From assembly GCA_964019155.1 (NCBI GenBank), contig OZ025244.1, forward strand, positions 45,603,452 through 45,667,451: a stretch of DNA of 64,000 nucleotides. Direction: 5' to 3'. The translations under genes and the position numbers were made by a program. The notes beneath the pieces are model-generated. The model made no database searches and had not been told where the DNA came from. It saw nothing but the letters and a program-made list of their open reading frames with translations. Positions 46,075 to 58,330 of this stretch are shown here, piece after piece. This DNA comes from Osedax fenrisi (taxonomy: Eukaryota; Annelida; Polychaeta; Sabellida; Siboglinidae). Within the stretch, counting starts at the first letter, position 1, and every line of letters begins with the position of its first letter.

Positions 46075-48881
46075 TTACATCGATGATATGTAAGCTTTGA
46101 GGTGTGTAATAAATGACGGGTGCGAATGGATTGATCTAATAGAGGCAGGGAGGGAATTCCATAAGGATGGAACGATATAACTGAAGGCGCGTTTATGGTA
46201 TTTCAGATATGAGACACGAGGGCAAATTAGGGAAATGTCAGAATTTGATCGTAAGGAAGTCAGTGGAAGTCTTAGAGTTAGTAGGGAAGTCAAATAAGGA
46301 GGATAAGTATAATATATTGCTTTATGAGCGAGTGATAGAAGGTGTAGGAGGGAACGTTTTTTTTGAGGGAACCAGTTGGATATAAGTTGGTGGGAGTCGG
46401 TAATTGAATGGTCAAATCGATTTATTGAGAAAATGGTTCGTATAGATGCACGAATTATACGATTTAACGGGGATAATGAAGTATTAGGGAGATGATATAG
46501 TAGTGAAGAGCAGTAGTCAATACGAGAAAGGACGAGTGCGTTTATGAGGACAGTTGTAAGAGGGCGGGTTAAGTATTTTCTTATACGACGAATTTTGTAG
46601 AGGTGGTAGTTAGCCGATTTAGATATATTAGCTATATGGGAATTTAGGGATAGGTTAGCATCCAAAGTAATTCCAAAATTTATAACATATGATGAAGGGA
46701 TGATGGGGAGACCGTCGATGATAACAGGTGGAAAATAATGATAGTTAGATGGGATATTTAGGAGTGCAGATTTTGAAGAGTTGAGTAGAAGATTGTTAGA
46801 TAGAAGCCATGATCTGATAGTTGATGCACATTTACATAATTGTGAGTTATCTGGTATTACATTGGAGGAGTTGGGTAAGAAGGAATATAGTTGAATATCA
46901 TCAGCGTAAATGTGATAGTGTACATCTGGAAATTGACCAATAATATCATGTATAGGGAGGATGTATATTGAGAAGAGGAGGGGGCCGAGAACAGATCCCT
47001 GGGGAACACCATAATGAAGAGTACGAGATTTTGTAGAGAAATTGCAAATTTTAACGGAAGATGATCGATTTAATATATAGGATGAAAACCATTTTAGTAC
47101 GGTTCCGCGTATACCAATCATTTCTAATCTTGAGATAAGAACTGAATGGCTTAATCAATCGAAGGCACATGAGAGATCTAATAATATAAGTTGGCAGGAG
47201 GTAGATGGAGATACTGTAGAGTATATATTGTTAAGTATTTGTTGTAGTGCAGTTTCAGTTGAGTGTTCTCGTCTAAATGCACTCTGAAATATATCATATA
47301 ATTTATTTTCAGCTATAAATCTATTCAATTGTATGGCAACAATTCGTTCCAGAATTTTGCTGATAAACGGAAGTTGTGAAATGGGGCGATAGTTAGCAAT
47401 TATATTAGGATCAAGTAAAGGTTTTTTGAGTATAGGTGTTATTATAGCATGCTTAAAGGAAGTTGGACAAATACCATCATTTAGGGAAATAATTATAATA
47501 TCAAGAATATAGGGGGATAGAGTATAATTTAGTTTTTTAAAGGCGGCTAGGTTAATTGGGTCAGAAGAATGAGAAGAGGAAGACTTAGAAATAAGATTAG
47601 ATATTGTGAAAATAGAAGGCATATAGAATTTAGAAAAATAGTATGGGATTGGTTTACTAATACATATACACGGAATAGAGCGAATTGGTAGGAGAGATGA
47701 AATAGAAGTGCAGGTGCGTTGAATTTTATCAGTAAAATGATTAGCGAATTCATAACATAATCATTTTTTGCAATACTAGGTATATGAGGTATATTGATAG
47801 GCATTGGAGGGGAGAGAAGCTTACGAGCAAGAGCAAAAGAAGCACAGGGATTGGATGTGAGGTTATTTATTTTACTAATATAAAAAGCAGACTAGGCTTT
47901 AGAGATTTCAGATTTATAGAACTTGCGATATGTAGAAAATATTAAGAGGTTACTAGAAGAGGGGTTACTGTGGAAGATTCGTTCGAGTTTACGTAGGTTG
48001 CGTTTGAGAGAAACAAGTTCGGAGGAAAACCATGGAGAGTTTGAATGGATATTAATAGTTCGAGTTTTTAGAGGGGCATATTTATCAATCAAGTAAGATA
48101 GAGCATAATTGAGTGAATCAATGGAACACGGCAATGAAAGGAGTATTAATTTAAGTTCCGAGGCATAAGAATCATAATCAAGAAATCTGTAGTTTCTGTG
48201 CGTGATGGATTTTTTTTCTATAGAGGTGGAGTAAGGAAGAACTAATCGACAAGTTATTAGAAAATGATCTGTAATTAAGTCAGATTTACAACAATCAGTG
48301 ATACACTGACAACTACTATGAGATCTACAAAAAATTAGATCAAGTGTGTGACCAGCAATATGAGTAGGGAAAGTTATAAATTGATGTAGAGAGACAGAGT
48401 CAGTAAGATTTTTGAATGTGGCATGGGGATGTATATTTGATTCGAAGTGGTAGTTAAAGTCACCTAGAATAAAGTTATGATTATTACTAGATAGTGGAGT
48501 ATCAGTTATATAGTCATAAAATTCATTATAGAAGGTGGTATAGTCTTGTTTTGGAGGTCGATAAATTATAGTAAAGGAGTAGACAGTATTCATAAAATTT
48601 AAAGAGGCTGTCAGGCAATCACTATAAGAGAAGGAAGGGTAGATAATAGTAGGAGATGGTAGGTCAGAGTGAATTAATATACCAACTCCTCCACCTCGGC
48701 CTTTAATACGAGATGAAATAAATAAAGAGTATCCAATATCATGGAAGAGAGAGAATATATCGGAGTCATCTGGCGATATCCATGTTTCAGTAATAGAAAC
48801 TAATTTAATTTTAGAATATTTCAGGTAGGATAATAGTAATAGTGAATTAGATCTAAGGGACCTAATATTAATTAGTGACAA
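46075..48881 (-). pseudogene. ORF2: APE-type endonuclease and reverse transcriptase
   Basis: The endonuclease lies at 47892-48881: SITETWISPDD, GRGGGVGILIHSDL, YRPPKQD, ILGDFNYH, HTLDLIFC and ITDHFLITC, the established APE motifs. RT: LKKPLLDPNIIANYRPISQL, HSTETAL and LLDLSCAFD in 47155-47622; GVPQGSVLGP and YADD in 46075-47121. Lesions: TAG just after the endonuclease at about 47892, a frameshift near 47760, and TGA at 47155-47157 right after the RT motif A CAFD (the sister copy has a serine codon there). The RT is otherwise one frame. Endonuclease nicks DNA; RT primes from the nick. Non-functional as it stands. Confidence 0.85.
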
Positions 48882-48893
48882 GCTAACTGAGAG

Positions 48894-50233
48894 TCATGTA
48901 CTATTGTTAGATTGTAAGGGTGAGGATAAGTGATCAGTAGTGTCTTGGGAGAGTAAGGGGTCAGTAGTATTTTGGGAGGGTAATGGGTCAATTATAGATT
49001 CAGAGGGTAAAAGGTCAGTAGTAATTAGGGAGGATAAGGGGTCAGTAGTGGTTTGTGAGGGTAAGGGTTCAGTAGCGTTTTGGGATAATACGGGGTCAGT
49101 AATGATTTGGGAGGGTAAGCGGTCGGTAGTGATTTGGGATGGATTCAATCGAGTCGAGGTATTGGGTTTAGATGATAAGTAAGTTTCATAGGATAGCTTC
49201 CATTTAGAAATATCTGAGGGTAATATTGGTATTGATGAGTGGAACCATTCATTATGTTTGTTAGGGGTTTTTAATTCGTGCGTTTTAGTCAGATTATTGA
49301 AGTATGGTTTATAATTTGGGGGAGTAAGTTTATTAATGTAGGCATGGTAGATAATTCTACCTCTTATTCTCATATTAAAGGGAATATTATTGCGAATAAA
49401 TAAATGGGCAAATTTTGAGTTTTTCCTAGCGATCAAAAATCTTTGGAAAAATATTTTGACGATAGAGGAATTTATGAGATATATTTGGGTAGAATGGGTT
49501 GTAAATGTTGCCTTAGTAATATATTTAGCTGGTATGTCAAGATGGTTAATCAGTGTATTTATAAACTCGGTATTTAATTCAGTAGATTTTAGATGCATGC
49601 TTATAAGGGAGTTTTCATTGAGTAAGTTATTAAGTTGTGACACGCGGGAATAAGTAAGGGTGGATGAATAATTATTCTGATAAGGAATGTGTGAGGGAAA
49701 GGGATGCCGCGAGGATGATGATTTATAATTATAAGCAATAGGTTGAGATAACTTGATTGATTTGTGGTTGAAAGGTAGTTGGTGGTGAGTAATAGTAGGG
49801 GGTGAATTATGATATATTGTAGGATTGACGGATATGCGAGGGGGGGGGGGGAGGTTTTAATATTGAGTAGTTTGGGAGTAAGGGAGATGGAACATAGCAG
49901 GGCTAATGGTGAGGGGGAGGTAGTATGGGATTCAGGTTTGTTATTGCATTCGGAGATAACGGAGGCATGCTTAGTGCTTTTAATAGAAGTAGGAAGTTTG
50001 TGAGGGCTAGTGAGGGGTTTGATTGAAAGACAATTAGGGCAGGAGAAGGAGAAATTAGTCGAATTAAAAATAGCTATTGCATAAGCAGGAGGGGGGTTGT
50101 TTAAGTGAGTCCATGATCTAGATATAATGGATGAATGATGGAGACAACTATAATGGAAACTAGAGGGGCATGTTTTACATGTGAGATAATACTCTATAGT
50201 AGGAAGAGTGCAGTGGGAACACTGTGAATTCAT
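48894..50233 (-). pseudogene. ORF1 with PHD-type zinc finger, CR1-like LINE
   Basis: From ATG at 50233 the N-terminus shows Cys5, Cys8, Cys19, Cys22, His27, Cys30 and a later FSCPNC pair, a C4HC3 PHD-like finger. PHD-type ORF1 is known in the CR1 group. The frame shifts within or near a 12-nt G run at 49841-49852 (C run on the coding strand). The second part (48894-49643) is a basic segment (FLIARKNSKFAHLFIRN) followed by about eight ~10-residue repeats of the form LPSQxTTDP, ending at TGA 48894-48896. ORF1 products bind element RNA; the finger may contact chromatin (inference). Confidence 0.75.
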
Positions 50234-50649
50234 GTTTAATAATAGTATAATATAATATAATAAAATATAATATAATATTAGAGTTTATATAAACAAAAAC
50301 TAGTTTTGGTAGAAATGTCTATAGAGAAGAGGGCACCACGTTGAGTAGAGGGTATTTGAGATCACGAGATGAGTTCCGAGGTAGCGACGATGATGAGGGC
50401 CTACTTGAATGTAGACTCTGACTCAGGTGCAGCGGTCCAACTTAGATGTAGACGATCAACTCAGGAAGGATGTATCAGCACGGCGGAGATCCGATAAAAT
50501 ATACCAAAGTATATATCTATCTATATGGAAATAGGAGGCAGGAAAACGTATAATATAAAATATACAGTATCTCACCGTAGGATAGTCGTAGGTAGTCCAA
50601 CTACCCAAGCATAGAGTCCCAGAGGATGTCTCCGAGAGTATTTTCAATA

Positions 50650-52410
50650 CAATTATAGTTCGGTTAAGTTATAAATATCTCTCATATCTAAACTACTAAA
50701 TGCATCCTCTTCGATATCTCCCACCGATCCTGTTCCACTATCTATTTTTAAACTTTACTCCGATTATCTATGTCCAACTATCTGTAACATCATCTCATAT
50801 TCCCTAAATTCCGGTACTGTCCCTTCAATTTTTAAACAAGCAATAATCAATCCCATTCTTAAAAAACCTTCACTCGATCCTGATTCACTTCTCAATTATC
50901 GCCCAATTTCTCAGCTACCTTTGATGAGTAAAATTTTGGAAAGAGTTGTCTCTCGTCAACTAATCTCATATTTAACCGCCAATAATCTCCATATTCCTCA
51001 ACAAAGTGGCTTTCGCCGAGGACACTCCACAGAAACAGCACTACTAAACGTAATTGATGTAATCACTTCTACCCTTAATACTAAAAACTGCTGTCAACTA
51101 GTAATGCTGGACATATCCAGTGCTTTCGATACGCTTGATCACAAAATTCTACTGTCCCGTCTACACCTGCTTGGAGTTAGAGACCTTGCCCTCTCATGGT
51201 TTACTTCATATCTATTTGACCGTAGTAGCAGTGTAAAAATATATAATTCTTTTTCTTCCCCTTCTCCTATGAAATATGGTGTTCCCCAGGGATCAGTACT
51301 CGGTCCTTCACTTTTCTCAATTTATTTATACCCATTACCATCCATAATATCTAAATATCCAAATATATATTACCATCTTTATGCAGATGACATACAACTA
51401 TATATGTTTCTTCCAACTAATTCATCACCAGGTCTCAATAATCAACTCTCTAATTGTGCTAATGACATTAAAGAATGGCTTATTTCTAATAATCTTCTCC
51501 TTAATACTTCCAAAACTACATTGTTGAATCTTTCTCCATCACCAACTTACTTCCTTCCTTTTCTTATTGATAATATTGTAATATCTCCTTCTCCTACTGC
51601 ATCTAACTTAGGTGTACTTTTTGATTCTACACTTTCCTTCATTCCTCATATTACTGCCATCACTAAATCTGCAAATTATCATCTATTTAGAATTAGAAAA
51701 ATACGAAAATCAATTACTGTATCTCTTACTAACACTCTAGTTAATTCCCTTGTATTCTCACGCATAGATTACTGTTCCTCAATCCTTATAAATATTCCAT
51801 TATCATCTATCTCTCCCTTAAATCGAGTTATTCGTTCATCAATCCGTACAACATATAACCTACGTATTCGAGATCATTCCTCTACTTCCTCATACCAACA
51901 CATATCTCCATGGTTCACATTTAACAAACGCTCTGCTTATCGCATATTATCTATTGTTCATTCCTCAATATACTCTTCAAATTGCCCTTCATATATTTCT
52001 GCTTCTCTAGTACAAAGAGCTCCCCTTCCATCACTTAGAAACCATGCATCTCACCTTCTATCTACCCCTATTCTACGTCCCTCAAAAATGAATACTCGGG
52101 CACTGAGTTATATTGGTCCTAAGCTATGGAATTCACTCCCGCCCTATATTAGATCCATAAAATCGCATAAAACATTCATGAAATATATACAACAATTGAT
52201 CTCAGGTGGTAACCTGAATTATTAATATTGTTTGTCATTATTATTTTATTAATTAATTTCCGTACGGCTTATTCTATTTTATTGTATTATTATTATTGGT
52301 ATTTATTGTTTACCTACTTTTATTATTTGTATTCTATTATATACACCTTTGAGAAATCATTTATGATTTATTTAAGTGTCTAAATAAACATTCAATCAAT
52401 CAATCAATAA
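50650..52410 (+). mobile_element. 5'-truncated CR1/L2-like LINE, (CAAT)n tail
   Basis: The RT frame is followed by a 3' UTR ending GTGTCTAAATAAACATT and (CAAT)n at 52391-52409. The tail differs from the (ATC)n family next door, so it is a separate family. It sits head-to-head with the minus-strand copy 1, whose 5' UTR ends near 50640. Confidence 0.8.
50675..52225 (+). CDS. reverse transcriptase, second CR1/L2-like LINE family
   Basis: Open from 50675 (after TAA 50672-50674) to TAA at 52225; the first Met is only at 50921. Residues from that Met: FRRGHSTETALL at 31-42, motif A VMLDISSAFDTLDH at 61-74, motif B GVPQGSVLGP at 120-129, catalytic YADD at 154-157, SRIDYCSSIL and LWNSLPPYIRSI near the end. 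Upstream of the Met the frame encodes the finger block (LKKPSLDPDSLLNYRPISQL). About 516 codons without a stop suggest a young insertion. Endonuclease and ORF1 were lost by 5' truncation, so it is not autonomous. Confidence 0.85.
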   Translation: MSLISKLLNASSSISPTDPVPLSIFKLYSDYLCPTICNIISYSLNSGTVPSIFKQAIINPILKKPSLDPDSLLNYRPISQLPLMSKILERVVSRQLISYLTANNLHIPQQSGFRRGHSTETALLNVIDVITSTLNTKNCCQLVMLDISSAFDTLDHKILLSRLHLLGVRDLALSWFTSYLFDRSSSVKIYNSFSSPSPMKYGVPQGSVLGPSLFSIYLYPLPSIISKYPNIYYHLYADDIQLYMFLPTNSSPGLNNQLSNCANDIKEWLISNNLLLNTSKTTLLNLSPSPTYFLPFLIDNIVISPSPTASNLGVLFDSTLSFIPHITAITKSANYHLFRIRKIRKSITVSLTNTLVNSLVFSRIDYCSSILINIPLSSISPLNRVIRSSIRTTYNLRIRDHSSTSSYQHISPWFTFNKRSAYRILSIVHSSIYSSNCPSYISASLVQRAPLPSLRNHASHLLSTPILRPSKMNTRALSYIGPKLWNSLPPYIRSIKSHKTFMKYIQQLISGGNLNY

Positions 52411-52817
52411 ATGTCAACTTAAGTTTATAATCTATTGAAAATAAATAAATACTGTGTATGAAATCTATATAAATATAGTACACTATAAATGTAATTTTAT
52501 GAATGAAAATATAAATATGTATTTAAATGTTCTAGATATTGAACATTACTAGATGAATACAAAGTATATGCATGTGAATTTATAATATAATGTATTGTTT
52601 ATTTGTGAAATCAATGAAGCGTAAAAAGAAATAATAAGAAATTAATTCAATACTTCAAATTAACACTCAAATAGTGAATAAATATATTAAATAAATATAA
52701 ATCTACAAGTAGATGATATTTATAATAACATTAATACAAAAATATAAGGTGTGATACTAATCATAAAGTAGATAAATGGTGATTTTGTTGTGATAAATTA
52801 GATGTTGTTGTTGTTGT

Positions 52818-52819
<2 letters not shown>

Positions 52820-52877
<58 letters not shown>
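52820..52877. repeat. (TA)n(CA)n microsatellite
   Basis: Preceded by (GTT)n. Confidence 0.9.
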
Positions 52878-52889
<12 letters not shown>

Positions 52890-53425
52890 TATGTATAATA
52901 GTGTTAATATACACACTTATTTTTGTTTAATATTTCTGTGGTTTATTCCACATTAATATACGAATGCACTTAATGAACATTCATAAAATTCATATCAAAA
53001 TCAAGGCATTAGATACCACATGGTGATAATATGTGTTTTTTATTTTAATTTCTATTTTAACGATACCATGAAGTATATAAACACTTTATATCGTTAGAAT
53101 ATAGCAATGATATTACCGGAAAAAAGTAAACCGTCAATAAATTAGCGATATCTGGACACGGATATTAACACTATATATGTATAATAGGTTATTATTAATA
53201 TATTAAATACTCTTTTAATAAAGAGTTGTACATTTATTAATAGTTAGAATACTTTTTGACAAAAGAGTATTCTATTACTTATTGCTCGAAAAGAGTACTA
53301 ATACAGTTACACTCGTAATACTATTTTTCAGTGGTATAGAATACTCTTTTTCTAACAGTATTATAATAGTACCCATACGTGGTTCATAGTATACACATAT
53401 ACACCTATCTCCTTAATACCTTATA

Positions 53426-53545
<120 letters not shown>

Positions 53546-54011
53546 ATATATATAGAAATACCCCGTTATACATTATAAGCTATATATAGAGGTCACCGAA
53601 GTCGGTGTGCAACCTCAAGGTCATACGATACAACGTACATAACCGTATCGTTAACTAACCTCGGACGTTCACAACTAACACACTATTGCGTAATCGATAG
53701 AGAAATATCGATTACGTAATATCGACTGAGTCTCGTCTCCCCTAATTACTAATAATGGCCGCTTACTCACGAGTCACGTGGTATGCTGAACACATTCTAT
53801 TATCGGTGGTGAATAATTACGGCGTAATGCTTTATTGAATGCTAACAATGAGTACTGTTATTATGTAACGTTACCAAATAGGATTTAATCAGGTACTCCA
53901 CTAACGTTCACACTTGTATTTATAATTACCGCAGTCAGATACTATTCAGAGAATGTATCAGCATTTTATATTTTATAATATTAAAATTAATAATTTATTA
54001 ATAATTTATTA

Positions 54012-54285
54012 ATATTTTATATATATATATTGTTATTTTTATTTTGGATTAATAATTTTATCCCATCCAGTGATATAGATGTATACAAAAACTATAGTTT
54101 TTAATTATAACAAAATAATCGTATGCCCCTTCGAAGTCGCTCTCATGTTAATATATTCAGGTTTTAATGAGTACCGATAATATTATACAAATAACTATAG
54201 TATGTATACATAGGATAGCTTATAAATATCAGTTTAAGACCTATTTTAATATGCCGGATGAGGGTTGAATTTACCTAACACTATT
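54012..54285 (-). mobile_element. dispersed SINE-like repeat, copy 2
   Basis: Minus strand reads ATTCAACCCTCATCCGGCAT, GGTCTTAAA, TTAAAACCTGAA, TGAGAGCGACTTCGAAGGGG, CTGGATGGGATAAAA, CCAAAATAAAAATAACAATA and TA repeats. It is collinear with copy 1 at 39160-39432. Confidence 0.6.
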
Positions 54286-54289
54286 ATTA

Positions 54290-54547
54290 AGTTTCGTATA
54301 TATATACGATATACGTATAATATCTATAAATAGAACGTGTTATATGATATGACATTCCCTATCTATAGATCGTATAGATATCACTTATATCTTTGCTTCC
54401 AAACATCTTTGTAACCAAGCGCACAACATAAATCACCGAAATACTCGTCACTCATAATGTGTCTTTGCATTTTGTTTGACATCATAATCTAATATGTAGT
54501 TATTCTAATTATCAATGTATACCCCTCCCCTAAATATATATTTTCTG

Positions 54548-54579
<32 letters not shown>

Positions 54580-54787
54580 CATACTATATGTCTAATTTGT
54601 AAATATATAAGCAATTGAAATATATTACTATTATTATAATACTATTAATATGCGCATATTAATAGTATTATCATAAGTCATTATTATCATTAGTCAATAA
54701 TATTATCATTAGTAACATATTTCAATTACATAATACACAATATATGTAATAGTTACATATTATGGCATATATGCCAACACATATAAT

Positions 54788-54853
<66 letters not shown>

Positions 54854-55203
54854 CATACAGCTAACTACATATATTTCAGATTATTATAATTGAAGTTGTT
54901 GTTTTAATACTATTAAAGTTTTGTTTTGTATATGTAAATACATGTATAAAGTATTCGATATATCAGACATATTTAGGTGACCTCTACGATTCTGAGATAC
55001 CGGTCATTGTCCGGATACACGTATGTATATAACATATGGTCAACGTCTAATATCGATTAGCGATTGTAGATGTAATACAATTAGTATTTAATGCCGACAT
55101 TTAATCTGTATGTGATTTATAATTATGAAACATAAATCATAATATTATGTATACACATATACACATAAACAACATTATAAACGTATATTTTGTGTATATA
55201 TAT

Positions 55204-55235
<32 letters not shown>

Positions 55236-55530
55236 CGTATAGTGTACACCTACATATTTATATGTACACGTATATACACACATCCACCTGTATATTAAGA
55301 TGTTTATCTATCCCATACATTCTATATTTCTTGGCATTATATACATATATACTATATTAAAACATAACTAAACTGTTTGCAAGCAACCACAGCTAAGTCA
55401 TTATCACCTAATTAGCTGTGCAAACAACTAACACATTGTTATGCATCACTGTATGATGTAGTATTCTAATAATTGTCCGTACCATTGATTACAACTTAGA
55501 TTAATCTCATAAATATATATTTACAGGATA
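54290..55530. other. AT-rich DNA, no gene seen
   Basis: TA tracts (54549-54580, 54792-54849, 55198-55235) and short palindromic segments such as ACTATTAATATGCGCATATT near 54642. Confidence 0.55.
54792..54849. repeat. (TA)n microsatellite
   Basis: About 58 bp. Confidence 0.9.
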
Positions 55531-55534
55531 TCCT

Positions 55535-55625
55535 GTAATAATAATAATAATAATAATAATAAAATCAGATTTGGGTGCCAATTGCATGGGTGAAGGAAGA
55601 AGCAGAGCTTATCAAGTCTTTCACC
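55535..55625 (-). mobile_element. possible (TTA)n-tailed retroelement 3' end
   Basis: On the minus strand a GC-richer unique sequence (ACCCATGCAATTGGCACCCA, then AATCTGATTT) runs into (TTA)n. This looks like the 3' end of a LINE or SINE, but no second copy is in the window. Confidence 0.3.
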
Positions 55626-55831
55626 TATTAATTATTTACCATATATATATATATATATATATATATATTCTAATCACACACACATATATAGTACATATTA
55701 TATACGCACACAACTACAAACGTATACGTTTACATGCATAAGCAATGTAAACATACTTTATCAAGTGATTTTAAACGTGTATTCATTATAATGATGTTAA
55801 CGTTCACACTTCTGTATACGGTGATCCTATC

Positions 55832-57480
55832 TAGTTTAGTTTGAGTTTAGGTAGAGTTTAGTTTGAGTTTAGGTAGAGTTTAGTTTGAGTTTAGGTAGAG
55901 TTTAGTTTGGGTTTAGGTAGAGTTTAGTTTGAGTTTAGGTATAGTTTAGTTTGGGTTTAGGTAGAGTTTAGTTTGGGTTTAGGTAGAGTTTAGTTTGGGT
56001 TTAGGTAGAGTTTAGTTTGGGTTTAGGTAGAGTTTAGTTTGAGTTTAGGTAGAGTTTAGTTTGGGTTTAGGTAGAGTTTAGTTTGGGTTTAGGTAGAGTT
56101 TAGTTTGGGTTTAGGTAGAGTTTAGTTTGAGTTTAGTTAGAGTTTAGTTTGAGTTTAGTTTGGGTTTAGGTAGAGTTTAGTTTGAGTTTAGTTTGGGTTT
56201 AGGTAGAGTTTAGTTTGAGTTTAGGTAGAGTTTAGTTTGAGTTTAGGTAGAGTTTAGTTTGGGCTTAGGTAGAGTTTAGTTTGGGTTTATGTAGAGTTTA
56301 GTTTGGGTTTAGGTAGAGTTTAGTTTGAGTTTAGGTAGAGTTTAGTTTGGGTTTAGGTAGAGTTTAGTTTGGGTTTAGGTAGAGTTTAGTTTGGGTTTAG
56401 GTAGAGTTTAGTTTGAGTTTAGGTAGAGTTTAGTTTGAGTTTAGTTTGGGTTTAGGTAGAGTTTAGTTTGAGTTTAGTTTGGGTTTAGGTAGAGTTTAGT
56501 TTGAGTTTAGGTAGAGTTTAGTTTGAGTTTAGGTAGAGTTTAGTTTGGGTTTAGGTAGAGTTTAGTTTGGGTTTAGGTAGAGTTTAGTTTGGGTTTAGGT
56601 AGAGTTTAGTTTGGGTTTAGGTAGAGTTTAGTTTGAGTTTAGGTAGAGTTTAGTTTGGGTTAAGGTAGAGTTTAGTTTGAGTTTAGGTAGAATTTAGTTT
56701 GAGTTTAGGTATAGTTTAGTTTGGGTTTAGGTAGAGTTTAGTTTGGGTTTAGGTAGAGTTTAGTTTGAGTTTAGGTAGAGTTTAGTTTGAGTTTAGTTTG
56801 GGTTTAGGTAGAGTTTAGTTTGAGTTTAGGTAGAGTTTAGTTTGAGTTTAGGTAGAGTTTAGTTTGGGCTTAGGTAGAGTTTAGTTTGGGTTTAGGTAGA
56901 GTTTAGTTTGGGTTTAGGTAGAGTTTAGTTTGAGTTTAGGTAGAGTTTAGTTTGGGTTTAGGTAGAGTTTAGTTTGGGTTTAGGTAGAGTTTAGTTTGGG
57001 TTTAGGTAGAGTTTAGTTTGAGTTTAGGTAGAGTTTAGTTTGAGTTTAGTTTGGGTTTAGGTAAAGTTTAGTTTGAGTTTAGTTTGGGTTTATGTAGAGG
57101 TTAGTTTGAGTTTAGGTAGAGTTTAGTTTGAGTTTAGGTAGAGTTTAGTTTGGGTTTAGGTAGAGTTTAGTTTGGGTTTAGGTAGAGTTTAGTTTGGGTT
57201 TAGGTAGAGTTTAGTTTGGGTTTAGGTAGAGTTTAGTTTGAGTTTAGGTAGAGTTTAGTTTCGGTTTAGGTAGAGTTTAGTTTGAGTTTAGGTAGAATTT
57301 AGTTTGAGTTTAGGTATAGTTTAGTTTGGGTTTAGGTAGAGTTTAGTTTGGGTTTAGGTAGAGTTTAGTTTGAGTTTAGGTAGAGTTTAGTTTGAGTTTA
57401 GGTAGAGTTTAGTTTGAGTTTAGTTTGAGTTTAGTTTGAGTTTAGTTTGAGTTTAGTTCGTGTTTAGGTATTAGTTTAAG
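55832..57480. repeat. 1.65-kb G/T-rich minisatellite with 605-bp higher-order repeat
   Basis: About 75 units of 22 bp, each made of two 11-bp halves: GTTTAGTTTGR and GTTTAGGTAGA. Some units lack the second half. One strand has almost no C. Marker variants recur 605 bp apart: GGGCTTAGG at 56261 and 56866, and AGAATTTAG at 56689 and 57294. 605 is exactly 55 half-units, so a block was duplicated in register. The TTTAGG core resembles telomere-type repeats only loosely. No coding frame. Confidence 0.95.
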
Positions 57481-57756
57481 TTTGTATTCGCAGTTAGGAT
57501 ACGTAGTTATGTTATCATATATGTACTATAGTTATGTATAACTATAGTTATGTTATCGGTTAATGTGAATGAAGCACTGATATCGAACGTCGGGCTTTTT
57601 TATTTTACAATTTATATTTATATTGAATCCAGTGAAGGCTTACTAGTTTCTGCAAATGATTAGTTATGTTGTAAATATATGATATACGGTGTTTACAGGG
57701 GATATTCAAATGTCTTATAATACACATATATATAAAATAACAATATATTATATATA

Positions 57757-57898
57757 ATAAAAATATTATTATAATACTTCTTTACTTATCCAATATTTAT
57801 ATGGATTACACCGATCACATTCGATATAAGTGAATAACTATTAATATTGGATATATCATTATAAGTAAAAAAAGTATTATAATGATATTTTTATTATA
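57757..57898. repeat. inverted repeat with ~35-bp arms
   Basis: The left arm TAATAAAAATATTATTATAA and TACTTCTTTACTTAT is matched by the reverse complement at 57860-57898 with few differences. The loop is about 70 bp. Possibly a small MITE. Confidence 0.6.
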
Positions 57899-58224
57899 TT
57901 TATTTTAATTTAATATATTCTAAAATATAAAACATACCTAGGATTAGACCTACATTAATATATATATACATAAAGTTATTAAATATATTACTTTTAAAGT
58001 TTTTAAATATGTACTAAATAATATTAACAATATATACTATATATGTATTTATATTTAATATTTAAATATTTAACATTTTTAATATAAGATAAAGGTGTAT
58101 ATAATTATATTTGAATATATCGACTAGTATTCTGTGATTATTTAAATAATATAATTAAATATCATGAAATAAATCCACTTCTTAAGGTAAAAATGTTGCT
58201 GATAACATATTGGTATTACTTGTC

Positions 58225-58330
58225 TTCTTTGTTGATTGATTGATACTTTATTAAGCACATATATAGTCGAAATATATAATCTAAAGTATAAAGTATACAT
58301 ATTTGCTAGCGATAATTTACATTATAGAAA
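58225..58330 (-). mobile_element. 3' end of (TCAA)n-tailed LINE
   Basis: Minus strand reads GTGCTTAATAAAGTATCAAT followed by CAATCAAC, the same tail type as the plus-strand element ending at 52409. A short 5'-truncated remnant. Confidence 0.5.

Larger units (their letters stand above)
45892..50640 (-). mobile_element. nearly full-length CR1-like LINE, copy 1
   Basis: Minus strand in order: a GC-richer 5' UTR (about 50234-50640), ORF1 with a PHD-type finger (48894-50233), ORF2 with endonuclease and RT (46075-48881), 3' UTR, and the tail AATAAACCTTATC(ATC)n. Length and order fit a complete CR1-clade element. Few lesions (one ORF1 frameshift; two stops and one frameshift in ORF2) indicate a recent but inactive copy. 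The 5' boundary is placed where the plus-strand element begins and is approximate. Confidence 0.8.

Noticed and set aside
48940..49182. Plus-strand ORF of Gly/Ser/Val repeats
   Set aside because: Antisense shadow of the LINE ORF1 decapeptide repeat.
55832..57480. Interstitial telomere
   Set aside because: The unit contains TTTAGG but is a 22-bp composite without uninterrupted telomeric hexamers or heptamers.
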